A stretch of 12,584 bases of DNA from JBECKQ01 sp040235375 (GCA_040235375.1 JBECKQ010000243.1:1-12584); one strand, 5' to 3'. Shown: positions 1 through 7,014, counted from the stretch's first letter. Made by a program: numbers and translations. Notes: generated by a model from the sequence alone, not told the origin.

Positions 1-536
1 GCCAGGTAGATCACGACGGGCGAGCCGACGCCCCACAGGCTGACGAGCACGATCGACGCCATGGCCCAGCCAGGCTGGGCCAGCCACTTCGGCCCTTCGA
101 TCTGAAAGAACCGCAACCCCTCGTTGATCAGGCCGAACTGCGGGTTCAGCATCCACAGCCACACCACGGCCGCTGCAACCAGCGGCACGACGGAGGGCAC
201 GAAGATACAAGTGCGGAAGATGGCCTGCCCGCGGACCTTCTGGTTCAGCAGGCTGGCCAGCAGAATGGCGAGCACGGTGCCCAGGGGAATGGCGAACACG
301 GCGAACACCACCGTGTTGACCAGCACCTTGTGGAACACGGGGTCGGCCACGAGGCCGGTGTAGTTGTCCCACCCGACATAGACGGGCTTTTGCAGCAGCG
401 GATAGTCGCAGAAGCTGATGTACGCGGAAATGGCCATCGGCCCGCCAAGGAACAGCAGAAAGCCGAGCCACCACGGCGCCGTCCAGAGCAAGCCCTGCAT
501 CCAGTTGGGTAGAGAGCCACGTCGCATTGTCGGCAT
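1..536 (-). CDS. ABC sugar transporter permease, MalF/UgpA type (C-terminus cut by window edge)
   Basis: Inner-membrane permease subunit of a carbohydrate ABC importer; it would pair with a second permease and an ATPase outside the window. The 178 visible codons show a hydrophobic first segment (residues about 15-38, rich in W, G, L, F), then the 'GWDNYTGL' periplasmic motif typical of MalF/UgpA permeases. A second membrane span begins at 'VLVNTVVF', a third at 'FRTCIFVPSVVPL' with the usual 'P.V.P' pattern, and a fourth runs into the window edge. The EAA loop lies beyond the window. The start at 536 shares its A with the TGA of the binding-protein gene (TGATG), which implies translational coupling. 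An in-frame ATG at 527 is the alternative, but the coupling favours 536. Family assignment is firm; the sugar carried is inferred from neighbouring enzymes (possibly beta-glucan oligosaccharides). Confidence 0.93.
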   Translation of the reverse strand, partial: MPTMRRGSLPNWMQGLLWTAPWWLGFLLFLGGPMAISAYISFCDYPLLQKPVYVGWDNYTGLVADPVFHKVLVNTVVFAVFAIPLGTVLAILLASLLNQKVRGQAIFRTCIFVPSVVPLVAAAVVWLWMLNPQFGLINEGLRFFQIEGPKWLAQPGWAMASIVLVSLWGVGSPVVIYL

Positions 537-1882
537 CACTCGGCAGCGAGCGACTGGCCGTGTCGCTTGGCGGTCATTCGCTGGTACTCGTCCACGATGG
601 TATCGATCTTCGCCTGCGTGGCCTTCACGGCCTCGTCCGGTCCGCGTACGCCTTGCAGGACACTTTCGAGCATGAACAGCATCTCCATCGAGGCGTGCTG
701 GAACATGGGCATCTTCGGCGGGCCGAACACGTCGGGCGAGTCGGCCAAGGCGTCGAACACACGGATGTACGGATTCGGGTGGTCCTTGAAAAACTCCGGC
801 GAAGGGTGGCGGAACGGCGAGACCTTGCAGTGCGCTTTGCACAGGCGCTCCATCACGTCCTGGCGCTCTACGTAGGCGAGGAAGGTCATCGCCTCCTGCG
901 GATGCCGCGACCCGCGCGGGATCACGAATACGTCCGCGCTGGCGAACGCATTGTGATCGTTCTCGTTCACCGACGGGAACGGCGCGACGGCATAGTCGAG
1001 ATCCGGGGCGTACGCGTTCACCCAGTTGGCGATCCACGGCCCCTGGAAGACCATGGCCAGCCGGCCGCTGAGGAAGGGATTCTGCGCCCCCTCCACCGCT
1101 CCCGAGACCGCCTCAAACTCCAACGCGTCCTCGACGCCGATCTTCTTTCGCCGCTCGGCGATCCAGCGCATGGCCGCCCGGCCTTCCGGCGTGTCGAGGT
1201 GGAACGACTGGCCATCCCACAGGCGGGCGTTGAAGAAGTACGGCCACACCCAGTGCCACCAGCCGAGCAGCGCCGGCGCAGGCATGAAGCCGACCTGCGT
1301 GATGCGCCCCTTGGCGTCGCGCTTGACCAGCTTGTAGTGGTATTCGTCCAGCTCGGCGATGGTGCGCGGCGGTCGATCGGGATCGAGGCCGGCCTCGCGG
1401 AACAGCTTGCGGTTGTACAGCAGCGCGATGGTGTAGGGAGCGCTGGGCAGCGCGTAGAGCTTTCCCTCGTACATGCCCATCTGCCACCAGATGGGCTTGA
1501 AGGCGTCTTCGTTGATGCCGTGCTCGCGAGCCAGGTCTTCGAGATCGAGCAGCGCCCCCTGGTCGGCGAACTGCGGGACGATGTAGTCGTACAGGCCGGC
1601 CACGTCCGGCGGGTCGCCGCCCGCGGTGGCGATGAGCGTCCGCCGCTCGATGCTGCTGATGGCGCAGTACTCGACCCAGATGCCTTTATCTGCGCCGACG
1701 GTGTTGTTGAAGTCATCAACGATCTGCTGCATGGCCCGGCCTTCGACGCCGGACCACTTCTCCCAGTAGCGAATGACGGTACGGCCGATGGGCACGTCGT
1801 ACTTGCCGCGCGGACCGAATACCAGCAGTCCCGCCGCGGGCAGTCCGAGAAGCACGATGAGCAAGGCGTTACGAACGGTCAT
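536..1882 (-). CDS. ABC transporter extracellular sugar-binding protein (family 1 solute-binding protein)
   Basis: Captures sugar outside the membrane and delivers it to the permease encoded immediately downstream. The 448 residues fit the family's usual 420-450. The N-terminus has a hydrophobic stretch (residues about 6-22) followed by 'RYWEKWSG', the first beta strand of many sugar-binding proteins. Further family features are 'GGDPPDVAGLYD' near residue 90, 'YALPSAPYTIALLYNRKLF' near residue 145, and 'GRLAMVFQGPWI' near residue 275. No cysteine follows the hydrophobic stretch, so there is no lipobox; the protein is probably held by an uncleaved N-terminal anchor or released. No strong Shine-Dalgarno precedes the ATG. 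It lies 101 bases after the glucanase gene and its stop overlaps the permease start. Ligand is inferred only: oligosaccharides made by the adjacent glucanase. Confidence 0.93.
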   Translation of the reverse strand: MTVRNALLIVLLGLPAAGLLVFGPRGKYDVPIGRTVIRYWEKWSGVEGRAMQQIVDDFNNTVGADKGIWVEYCAISSIERRTLIATAGGDPPDVAGLYDYIVPQFADQGALLDLEDLAREHGINEDAFKPIWWQMGMYEGKLYALPSAPYTIALLYNRKLFREAGLDPDRPPRTIAELDEYHYKLVKRDAKGRITQVGFMPAPALLGWWHWVWPYFFNARLWDGQSFHLDTPEGRAAMRWIAERRKKIGVEDALEFEAVSGAVEGAQNPFLSGRLAMVFQGPWIANWVNAYAPDLDYAVAPFPSVNENDHNAFASADVFVIPRGSRHPQEAMTFLAYVERQDVMERLCKAHCKVSPFRHPSPEFFKDHPNPYIRVFDALADSPDVFGPPKMPMFQHASMEMLFMLESVLQGVRGPDEAVKATQAKIDTIVDEYQRMTAKRHGQSLAAE

Positions 1883-1944
1883 CGAGGTTGACGAAAGGCA
1901 CCAGGAATCATGCGGCCGGTCTCGCAGAGGCGAATCATATCATC

Positions 1945-1970
1945 CGCCGGCGCGTTGTGGAGTGCCGGCG
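1945..1970 (-). other. Stem-loop in the gap between glucanase and binding-protein genes
   Basis: CGCCGGC (1945-1951) pairs with GCCGGCG (1964-1970), a perfect 7-bp GC stem with a 12-base loop. No T-run follows in the direction of transcription, so it is not a convincing intrinsic terminator. Intra-operon hairpins between enzyme and binding-protein genes can set different transcript levels; that role is inferred. The rest of the 101-base gap shows no clear promoter. Confidence 0.35.
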
Positions 1971-1983
1971 TTGCTTCTCACGC

Positions 1984-4269
1984 TCAAGGCGCGTCGAACA
2001 CCTGCTGGAAGACGGCCGCGTCGGACAGATCGACGTCGCCGTCGTCGTCGAGGTCGGCGTTGGCGAAGTCCGCAGCGGAGCACCCGCCCGGCGGCGCCGC
2101 CACGTCGGGGCCGGCCATGCAGGTTGCCACGGCGTCGTAGTCGGCCAAGTCGATGTTGCCGTCGGCGTTCATGTCGCCGTCGAAGGTCCACCCGATGCTG
2201 TGCAGCGCGGCCTTGATCTCCGGATTGGCCATGAACAGCTTCCAGCAGAGGCCGGACCGGTAGTTCTCGATCATGACGACGATGGGTCCCTGGTCGATGG
2301 CGAGGTAGGTGTCGGAGACCCAGTTCTCCTGGAGATTAAAGGCGTCGTGGAAGCCGTAGCCGCCCCAGATGCTCGCGCCGTAGGTGTCGAGCCAGTGGCG
2401 GAGAGTGACGAGCGATTCGTGCGGCACGTAAGGCATGGCGCTCAGCGCCGCGGTCGGGGCGACGGTGCCGTTGTCGTTCGTCGGCGACTGGGCGTCGTAT
2501 CCCCAGGGGTTCGCGCTGGCGGTGAGCCCCCAGACCCACGGGCTGTATCCCGCGAAATCGTGCGGATTGTCGGCGCAGTATGCCTGATGGATGAGCGAGA
2601 TGTTGCGGCTGTTCTCGAAGTAGTTGCAGTAGGCGTCCTGCTTGAATCGCGGGTCGAGGCCGAGGAACGAATAATGGGTGAAGAAGAGCGGGCCACCGAG
2701 CACCGGGCCGACCCACTGGTGAATGCCGTAGTAGTCGTTGCCGTTGACATACGAGCTTTGGCGAGCCCAGCCGTTGTAGTAGCTCGTCGGGGGCATGGGG
2801 TACGTGGGGGAGGCGATCGCCAGAATGTAGGTGATCATCGTCTCGTTGTAGCCGGTGATGGGCAGGTTCATGTCCCAGGCGTAGTTCGGCGACCAGTGCC
2901 AATAGAGGATATCGCTGTCGGTGTAGCGGCGGAACCAGCTCCACTCGATGCCTTCCCAGAGGGAGGTGGCGAGGCTGCGGACGGCGGTTTCGGTCGCGTT
3001 GGCGCCGTCGAAATACTGGCGGACGGTGAGCAGTCCCTGCGCGAGATAGGACGTCTCGACCAGGTCGGCACCGTCGTCTTTCGGGCCGAAGGGGATGGTG
3101 GCGCCGGTGGTACCGTTGATCCAGTGCGACCAGGCGCCGTGATAGCGTGTGGCATCCTCGTCGAGGAAGGTGAGCATCTGCAGCACGCGCGCCGCCGCTT
3201 CCGAGCGGGTGACGAAGCCACGATCCGCGCCGACGACGATGGCCATCAGGCCCATGCCGGTCCCGCCCGTCGCGCAGATGTCGTAGCCGTGATAGAGTCC
3301 TTCGCGGATGAGGCCGCTGACCGGATGGCCGAAGTTCCAGAAGTACTCGAACGTGTTGGACTGGACGAAGTCCAGCAGTTCAGCATCGGTCGCTCCGTCG
3401 TACGTGGCGGCCACCACACCCGAAGGATCGGACTCGATGCCGCTCGCCACCGTGGTTACGCGGTAGTAGAGCGTCGAGTATCCGGCCCCCGTCTTGTCGA
3501 TGTAGCTTGGCTCGGGGACGGGGTTCGTATTCAACTTCGCGAAGGGGCCCGCTGCGGAATCACCGCGGTAGACGTAGTAACCCTGGAAACCGTTGGTCGA
3601 AACGGCCTTCCAGATGAGCTCGACACGGTCTTCGCGCGCGGCGGCAAGCGGCCCGTCGGGCGTCGGTGATGTGACCGTCCGGCTGAGACGCAGATTGTCC
3701 ACGTAGGCGGTGCCGGTCGCCCCGGCGAGATTCTCGAAGATGAACGCCCATATCTGATCCAGCCCCGTTTGCGTCCGGCTGGCGACGTCGAATGAAACCG
3801 TCGTCCAGACGCCTGTGGTGGTGGGGATGCCCGCGGCGGGCTGCCACTCGTCCGGCGGGCTCCAGTTGGGGCTCCAGATGCCCATCAGGCCGGGCACCGC
3901 CGAAGACGTGGCAATGTAAACGTCCGCCAGGAGATGGTCCTCGCTGTTGAGGTCGTACGTGGTCGACGCCCAGTCGTGCGTGAACTCGACCTTGCCATCC
4001 TCGCCGACGAAGTCGACCTTGAGCACGTAGTCGCCGTCAGTCGCCGGCGGCGCACCGTTCACACCACCCGGAACACGCGACACGGTCAAGCCGGCATCGG
4101 CGGCGTTATTGATCGAAACGGTGAGGTCCGTCTCCGAAGGTTCGTAGCTCGCCAGCGGCGTTTCAACCGTCACCCCCCAGGCGGCCGTGCAGATCACAAG
4201 CAACGCCGCAGCGCTTCCGCGCAGTGCCGACGCCGCATCAGGAAACGCGTAGTGCTTCATTCCCTTCAC
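1984..4269 (-). CDS. Secreted multidomain GH144/glucoamylase-like beta-glucanase with binding module, Fn3 and dockerin-like tail
   Basis: Predicted exported endo-glucanase of 761 residues. In order: signal peptide (about 1-30, hydrophobic 'AALLVICTAAWG'); a jelly-roll carbohydrate-binding-like domain (about 36-200, ending 'AYVDNLRLSR'); a fibronectin type III-like domain (about 205-292, 'VELIWKAV...GYYVYRG'); a glucoamylase-like (alpha/alpha)6 domain of the PF10091/GH144 type (about 293-693, 'FVQSNTFEYFWNF', 'GTGMGLMAIV', 'GPKDDGADLVETS', 'GYNETMITYIL'); and two EF-hand loops (about 696-761). D402, E405 and E476 have nearly the spacing I recall for D139, E142 and E211 of the GH144 endo-beta-1,2-glucanase of Chitinophaga, so beta-1,2-glucan is the leading substrate, though PF10091 members vary. 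The GTG start at 4269 is chosen because it overlaps the GH1 stop (GTGA) and sits 5 bases from an excellent Shine-Dalgarno; ATG 4260 is the alternative. A longer reading from 4431 only borrows GH1 coding sequence. Confidence 0.88.
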   Translation of the reverse strand: MKGMKHYAFPDAASALRGSAAALLVICTAAWGVTVETPLASYEPSETDLTVSINNAADAGLTVSRVPGGVNGAPPATDGDYVLKVDFVGEDGKVEFTHDWASTTYDLNSEDHLLADVYIATSSAVPGLMGIWSPNWSPPDEWQPAAGIPTTTGVWTTVSFDVASRTQTGLDQIWAFIFENLAGATGTAYVDNLRLSRTVTSPTPDGPLAAAREDRVELIWKAVSTNGFQGYYVYRGDSAAGPFAKLNTNPVPEPSYIDKTGAGYSTLYYRVTTVASGIESDPSGVVAATYDGATDAELLDFVQSNTFEYFWNFGHPVSGLIREGLYHGYDICATGGTGMGLMAIVVGADRGFVTRSEAAARVLQMLTFLDEDATRYHGAWSHWINGTTGATIPFGPKDDGADLVETSYLAQGLLTVRQYFDGANATETAVRSLATSLWEGIEWSWFRRYTDSDILYWHWSPNYAWDMNLPITGYNETMITYILAIASPTYPMPPTSYYNGWARQSSYVNGNDYYGIHQWVGPVLGGPLFFTHYSFLGLDPRFKQDAYCNYFENSRNISLIHQAYCADNPHDFAGYSPWVWGLTASANPWGYDAQSPTNDNGTVAPTAALSAMPYVPHESLVTLRHWLDTYGASIWGGYGFHDAFNLQENWVSDTYLAIDQGPIVVMIENYRSGLCWKLFMANPEIKAALHSIGWTFDGDMNADGNIDLADYDAVATCMAGPDVAAPPGGCSAADFANADLDDDGDVDLSDAAVFQQVFDAP

Positions 4270-5654
4270 ACGGACCTCCTTACTGCCGCCGTGTGCCCGT
4301 CCTGCGGTTCTTTGAAGCTGCCGCTTTCGATGAACCGCGCGTACCACCGGCCACTCGCCTTGATCGTCCGTTTTCCCGTCGGAAAGTCGCAGCGAATGAG
4401 TCCGAACCGCTTGTCGTAACCGCAGCTCCACTCGAAGTTGTCGAGCAGCGACCAGACGAAGTACCCCCGCAGATCGACGCCGTCGCGAAGGGCGTCGCTC
4501 GCCGCCGCGAGGTGATCATGCAGATAGGCGATTCGATTCTGGTCGTCGATTTCCCCATCGGCGCCGACGTGGTCGTTGCAGGCCGCCCCGTTCTCGGTGA
4601 CGTACACCGGGAGCGACGGGTACCGATCGGCCACCCAGTGGAGGGCGCGGCGCAGGCCGTCGGGCACGATTGCCCAGCCCATCTCCGTCCGCGGGACGTC
4701 GGGGTAGTCGGCCCGCTCGAGCTCGAACCGGCCGGATGCCGGCGAGTGCCGCACGATGTCACTGTGATAGTAGTTCAGAGCGATGTAGTCCATCGAGCCG
4801 CGCAGCAGCGACGCTTCTTCCCGGGAAAACGCGGGCAGAAGATCTCCCAGCCGTTCGCGCATCATTGGCGGGTAATCGCCGAAGTGCATCGGGTCCGCGA
4901 ACCAGCCGCCCATGGCGACCATCGCCCGCTCGGCCGCGGCGCCGTCACCGTTCGACTCGTTTTCCGGGTAGCTGTAGCCGAGGTTCATGGCAAAGCTGAT
5001 CGCGCCGCCGGGCTTTGCGCCCGCTCGATAAGCGGCCACCGCATGGGCGTGGGCGCGAATCAGGTTGTGTCCAACAAGATAGCCCCACTGCTCGTTACGC
5101 GCTCCCGGGGCGTGAACGCCCGCGAAGTATCCGCCGTCCACGACGCACCACGGCTCGTTGATCGTCAGCCAGTAGCGAACGCGATCGCCGAGCGCGTCGA
5201 ACATGACGCGCCCGTAGTCCGCGAAAATCTTCGGCAGGTCGTCGTGCAGCCATCCGCCGAGTTCGAACTGCAGCGCCGCAGGCAGGTCCCAGTGATAGAG
5301 CGTGGCGACGGGCTCGATGCCGGCGTCGCAGAGACGGTCGACGAGGCGATCGTAGAAGTCGAGGCCCTTGGCGTTGACGCGGTCGCGTCCGGTGGGCATG
5401 ACGCGCGGCCAGCTAATGCTGAACCGATACGCGCGCAGGCCAATGTCGCGCATCAGTGACACGTCTTCGGCACAACGGCGATAGTGATCGCAGGCCACGT
5501 CGCCGCTTTCGCCGCGGGCGATCTTGCCGGGCACGCGACAGAAGACATCCCAGATGCTGGGGCCGCGTCCATCGAGGTCGGCAGCGCCTTCTATCTGATA
5601 CGCGGAGGTGGCCGTCCCCCAAAGGAAGTTCGATGGAAACACCGGTTCGGTCAC
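4266..5654 (-). CDS. Beta-glucosidase, glycoside hydrolase family 1
   Basis: Retaining beta-glucosidase expected to hydrolyse short beta-linked gluco-oligosaccharides in the cytoplasm. There is no signal peptide and the 462 residues match bacterial GH1 enzymes (about 450). Family hallmarks are the N-terminal 'FLWGTATSAYQIEG' (residues 10-23), 'SISWPR', 'LYHWDLP', acid/base E167 in 'TINEP', 'ALNYY', nucleophile E354 in 'VTENG', and 'WSLLDNFEW' near the C-terminus, all intact. The start is GTG at 5654; the in-frame TGA at 5658-5660 just upstream excludes an extension. A G-rich AGCGGGG lies about 10 bases upstream as a weak ribosome site. It is the first gene of the leftward operon and overlaps the glucanase start by 4 bases, so it probably acts on imported glucanase products. 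GH1 enzymes are often promiscuous, so linkage cannot be read from sequence. Confidence 0.96.
   Translation of the reverse strand: MTEPVFPSNFLWGTATSAYQIEGAADLDGRGPSIWDVFCRVPGKIARGESGDVACDHYRRCAEDVSLMRDIGLRAYRFSISWPRVMPTGRDRVNAKGLDFYDRLVDRLCDAGIEPVATLYHWDLPAALQFELGGWLHDDLPKIFADYGRVMFDALGDRVRYWLTINEPWCVVDGGYFAGVHAPGARNEQWGYLVGHNLIRAHAHAVAAYRAGAKPGGAISFAMNLGYSYPENESNGDGAAAERAMVAMGGWFADPMHFGDYPPMMRERLGDLLPAFSREEASLLRGSMDYIALNYYHSDIVRHSPASGRFELERADYPDVPRTEMGWAIVPDGLRRALHWVADRYPSLPVYVTENGAACNDHVGADGEIDDQNRIAYLHDHLAAASDALRDGVDLRGYFVWSLLDNFEWSCGYDKRFGLIRCDFPTGKRTIKASGRWYARFIESGSFKEPQDGHTAAVRRSV
4274..4281 (-). promoter_or_regulatory. Shine-Dalgarno deciding the glucanase start
   Basis: On the minus strand the sequence reads AAGGAGGT, complementary to the 16S anti-SD. 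It lies inside the last codons of the GH1 gene. Its AGGAGG core is 5 bases upstream of GTG at 4269 but 14 bases upstream of ATG at 4260. The spacing and the GTGA overlap with the GH1 stop both favour the GTG. Confidence 0.8.
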
Positions 5655-5863
5655 GTCTCATTTACCCCGCTTGGCAAGAGTTCCCGCACCATCATACCCG
5701 ACTGCGGGCGGTTCGTGGGACGATGGTCGGGGCGATCTTTTGGACACAGGCATGGCGTGGGCGGCTCTGTCCGCGAGCTGTAACATGTTTGGTGATTGAA
5801 GGTTACGCTCATACAGGCCCTTGTATTGCAGAGCCGCAGGGGGAGCGGCAGCCGATCCCCGGC
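5655..5863 (-). other. Long 5' leader of the leftward operon
   Basis: If the leftward promoter at 5871-5899 is used, the GH1 transcript would have a leader of about 210 bases. I see no coding region, riboswitch signature or terminator in it. An 8-base palindrome AACATGTT lies inside it near 5783. A second, weaker -10-like TATGAT (minus strand, 5691-5696) lies closer to the gene but has no good -35, so a shorter leader is possible. Confidence 0.35.
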
Positions 5864-5870
5864 AGACGAC

Positions 5871-5899
5871 AGGATAGCAGATAATGAAAGCGCTTGCAA
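5871..5899 (-). promoter_or_regulatory. Candidate leftward promoter for the GH1-glucanase-ABC operon
   Basis: On the minus strand TTGCAA (5894-5899) and TATCCT (5871-5876) are separated by exactly 17 bases. Each hexamer matches 4 of 6 consensus sigma-70 positions. TTGCAA is its own reverse complement, so the same six bases serve the rightward promoter. The site is overlapped by the operator-like palindrome at 5885-5898. Predicted start of transcription is near 5864. Confidence 0.45.
5885..5898. promoter_or_regulatory. LacI/CcpA-family operator-like palindrome
   Basis: TGAAAGCGCTTGCA is a near-perfect palindrome (only one base pair off) with the central CG that marks LacI-family operators. 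It fits every position of the catabolite-response consensus TGWAARCGYTWNCW. It covers part of the TTGCAA box shared by both candidate promoters, so a bound repressor would block both directions. The regulator gene is not in the window. In planctomycetes a LacI-family regulator responding to a sugar is more likely than true CcpA; that is inference. Confidence 0.7.
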
Positions 5900-5923
5900 C
5901 GGTTCCGCCATTGTGTGTATAAT
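5894..5923 (+). promoter_or_regulatory. Rightward sigma-70-type promoter for the PEP-CTERM gene
   Basis: A perfect -10 TATAAT (5918-5923) lies 18 bases after TTGCAA (5894-5899, 4 of 6 matches to the -35 consensus). Predicted transcription start is about 5930, giving a leader of about 98 bases before the ATG at 6028. The -35 is overlapped by the operator-like palindrome. This also argues against the upstream in-frame ATG at 5929 being the real gene start. Confidence 0.7.
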
Positions 5924-6013
5924 GCCACATGGCTCTCTACGGGAAACGGCTGTCGGCTGACTCGGGGATCGCGAGCCGGCCGGCCCTCGTACGAAAACGA
6001 TCTGGCGCAATTC

Positions 6014-6020
6014 AGGAGGT
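6014..6020 (+). promoter_or_regulatory. Strong Shine-Dalgarno fixing the PEP-CTERM gene start
   Basis: AGGAGGT lies 7 bases before ATG 6028. It selects this start over the in-frame ATG at 5929, which has no ribosome site and would place about 33 charged residues before the signal peptide. Confidence 0.85.
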
Positions 6021-6027
6021 GAAGAAA

Positions 6028-6849
6028 ATGAATGTCTTCGAACCGCGACGAATGATTGCATTGGGATTGGCCCTCGTCTGCGGACTTGCCGTCTCGCAGG
6101 TCCTGGCGACACCCAATCCGACGGACATCACGTACAATCTGCGCGTTTTCAATGACGATGCCGATTCGATCGTCTCGGCCTCGGACACCTGGCCCGGTGG
6201 GCCCATCACCATCAGTGACATGCAGTTGGACGGCGATGGGGTGGGCAGCGAGTACGCCAACCTCCACAACTGGCGCTTTTCGGAGGATGGCATCGACGAT
6301 GCGACCTTCATGAATGGCGATCGCTTCGCGTTCGGCGCCGACGTCACCGTCACCGGAACGGCCCAGACAGACGTGGGCCTGCAGATTGCTCCGTGGTGGT
6401 CGCAGAGTGACGGCCGCCTCCAGGTCAGGTCCGGTGGAAATGGCGAAATCGCCGCGTTCGGCGGCAGGCTGCCCTTCTACAGCTTCACCGCCAGCGAGGG
6501 CATCACCTACACCACCGGCGACACCATCCACCTGGGCATGATCTACCATCCGAACGGGCTGTCGTCAGTGAGTCCGGCCACGATCGAGTACCTCGTCAGC
6601 TACAACGGCAGCGACTACACCAGTGGTCCGCTGGCGTTTGACGAAGGCAACCCGGCGGAAGATCCGCCCCACGGGCTCTGGGGTATTCTGAGCCCGGCGT
6701 ACGTCGGCGGCGTCATGCAACCGCTGATCGATGTGAACAACCCCAACAACGGCGTGACGGCGGTGTGGGGCAACGTGACGTTCGTGCCGGAGCCGGCCAC
6801 GCTCGCGCTGCTGGCTCTCGGTGGACTGGTTATTCTGCGGAAGCGGTAG
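6028..6849 (+). CDS. PEP-CTERM sorting-domain surface protein
   Basis: Exported protein of 273 residues expected to be handled by an exosortase/PEP-CTERM system. The N-terminal signal peptide (residues 1 to about 27, 'MIALGLALVCGLAVSQVLA') is followed by a beta-rich domain without cysteines, rich in D, G, T and aromatic residues. The C-terminus has the complete tripartite signal: 'VPEP', a hydrophobic span 'ATLALLALGGLVIL' and a basic 'RKR' end. The central domain is not assigned to a family; a laminin-G or carbohydrate-binding beta-sandwich fold is possible. It is the first gene behind the strong promoter and the operator-like site, and is followed at once by a strong hairpin. This suggests a highly expressed, sugar-regulated structural or binding protein. 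No exosortase gene is in the window. Confidence 0.9.
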   Translation: MNVFEPRRMIALGLALVCGLAVSQVLATPNPTDITYNLRVFNDDADSIVSASDTWPGGPITISDMQLDGDGVGSEYANLHNWRFSEDGIDDATFMNGDRFAFGADVTVTGTAQTDVGLQIAPWWSQSDGRLQVRSGGNGEIAAFGGRLPFYSFTASEGITYTTGDTIHLGMIYHPNGLSSVSPATIEYLVSYNGSDYTSGPLAFDEGNPAEDPPHGLWGILSPAYVGGVMQPLIDVNNPNNGVTAVWGNVTFVPEPATLALLALGGLVILRKR

Positions 6850-6857
6850 ATTTCGCA

Positions 6858-6885
6858 GGGCCCGCTCGAATAATCGAGCGGGCCC
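6858..6885 (+). terminator. Strong hairpin after the PEP-CTERM gene
   Basis: GGGCCCGCTCGA (6858-6869) pairs perfectly with TCGAGCGGGCCC (6874-6885), a 12-bp stem closed by a 4-base ATAA loop, 8 bases after the stop. Only scattered Ts follow, so it may be a leaky or Rho-assisted terminator, or a 3'-end stabiliser, rather than a canonical one. It probably keeps transcript of the first gene more abundant than the genes behind it. Confidence 0.7.
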
Positions 6886-6895
6886 GCATTCTGAT

Positions 6896-6920
6896 ACCCG
6901 CGGGCATGATGCCCGCGGGT
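6896..6920. repeat. Second perfect palindrome, possibly a REP-like element
   Basis: ACCCGCGGGCA (6896-6906) pairs with TGCCCGCGGGT (6910-6920), an 11-bp perfect stem with a 3-base loop, only 10 bases after the preceding hairpin. The inner CCCGCGGG is itself palindromic. No T-run follows. It may be the second half of a tandem terminator or a dispersed extragenic palindrome. Confidence 0.6.
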
Positions 6921-7014
6921 GCACGATTCGCCGAAGCGAGGGGCTTCCGGCGCCGCATGAAGTGCAATGAACACCGGACGGAAAGGATGGGGAATTGCGC
7001 AAAGGATGGCTCCC

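Noticed and set aside
527..1891. 454-codon open frame on the plus strand
   Set aside because: Antisense shadow of the ABC binding-protein gene; Arg/Val/His-rich with no family motif, typical of high-GC reverse frames.
1888..3669. 593-codon open frame on the plus strand
   Set aside because: Antisense to the glucanase gene, which has clear domains and an ideal ribosome site; the plus-strand product is low-complexity V/R/G/D-rich.
4270..4431. N-terminal extension of the glucanase to 4431
   Set aside because: Lies wholly within GH1 codons, adds an Arg-rich stretch before the signal peptide, and ignores the Shine-Dalgarno at 4274-4281.
4224..5459. 411-codon open frame on the plus strand
   Set aside because: Antisense to GH1, whose catalytic residues are all intact; no recognisable features.
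5929..6027. Upstream start of the PEP-CTERM gene at ATG 5929
   Set aside because: No ribosome site, falls at the predicted transcription start just after TATAAT, and would bury the signal peptide.
5809..6549. 246-codon minus-strand open frame
   Set aside because: Crosses the divergent promoter region and the PEP-CTERM gene; no motif or ribosome site.
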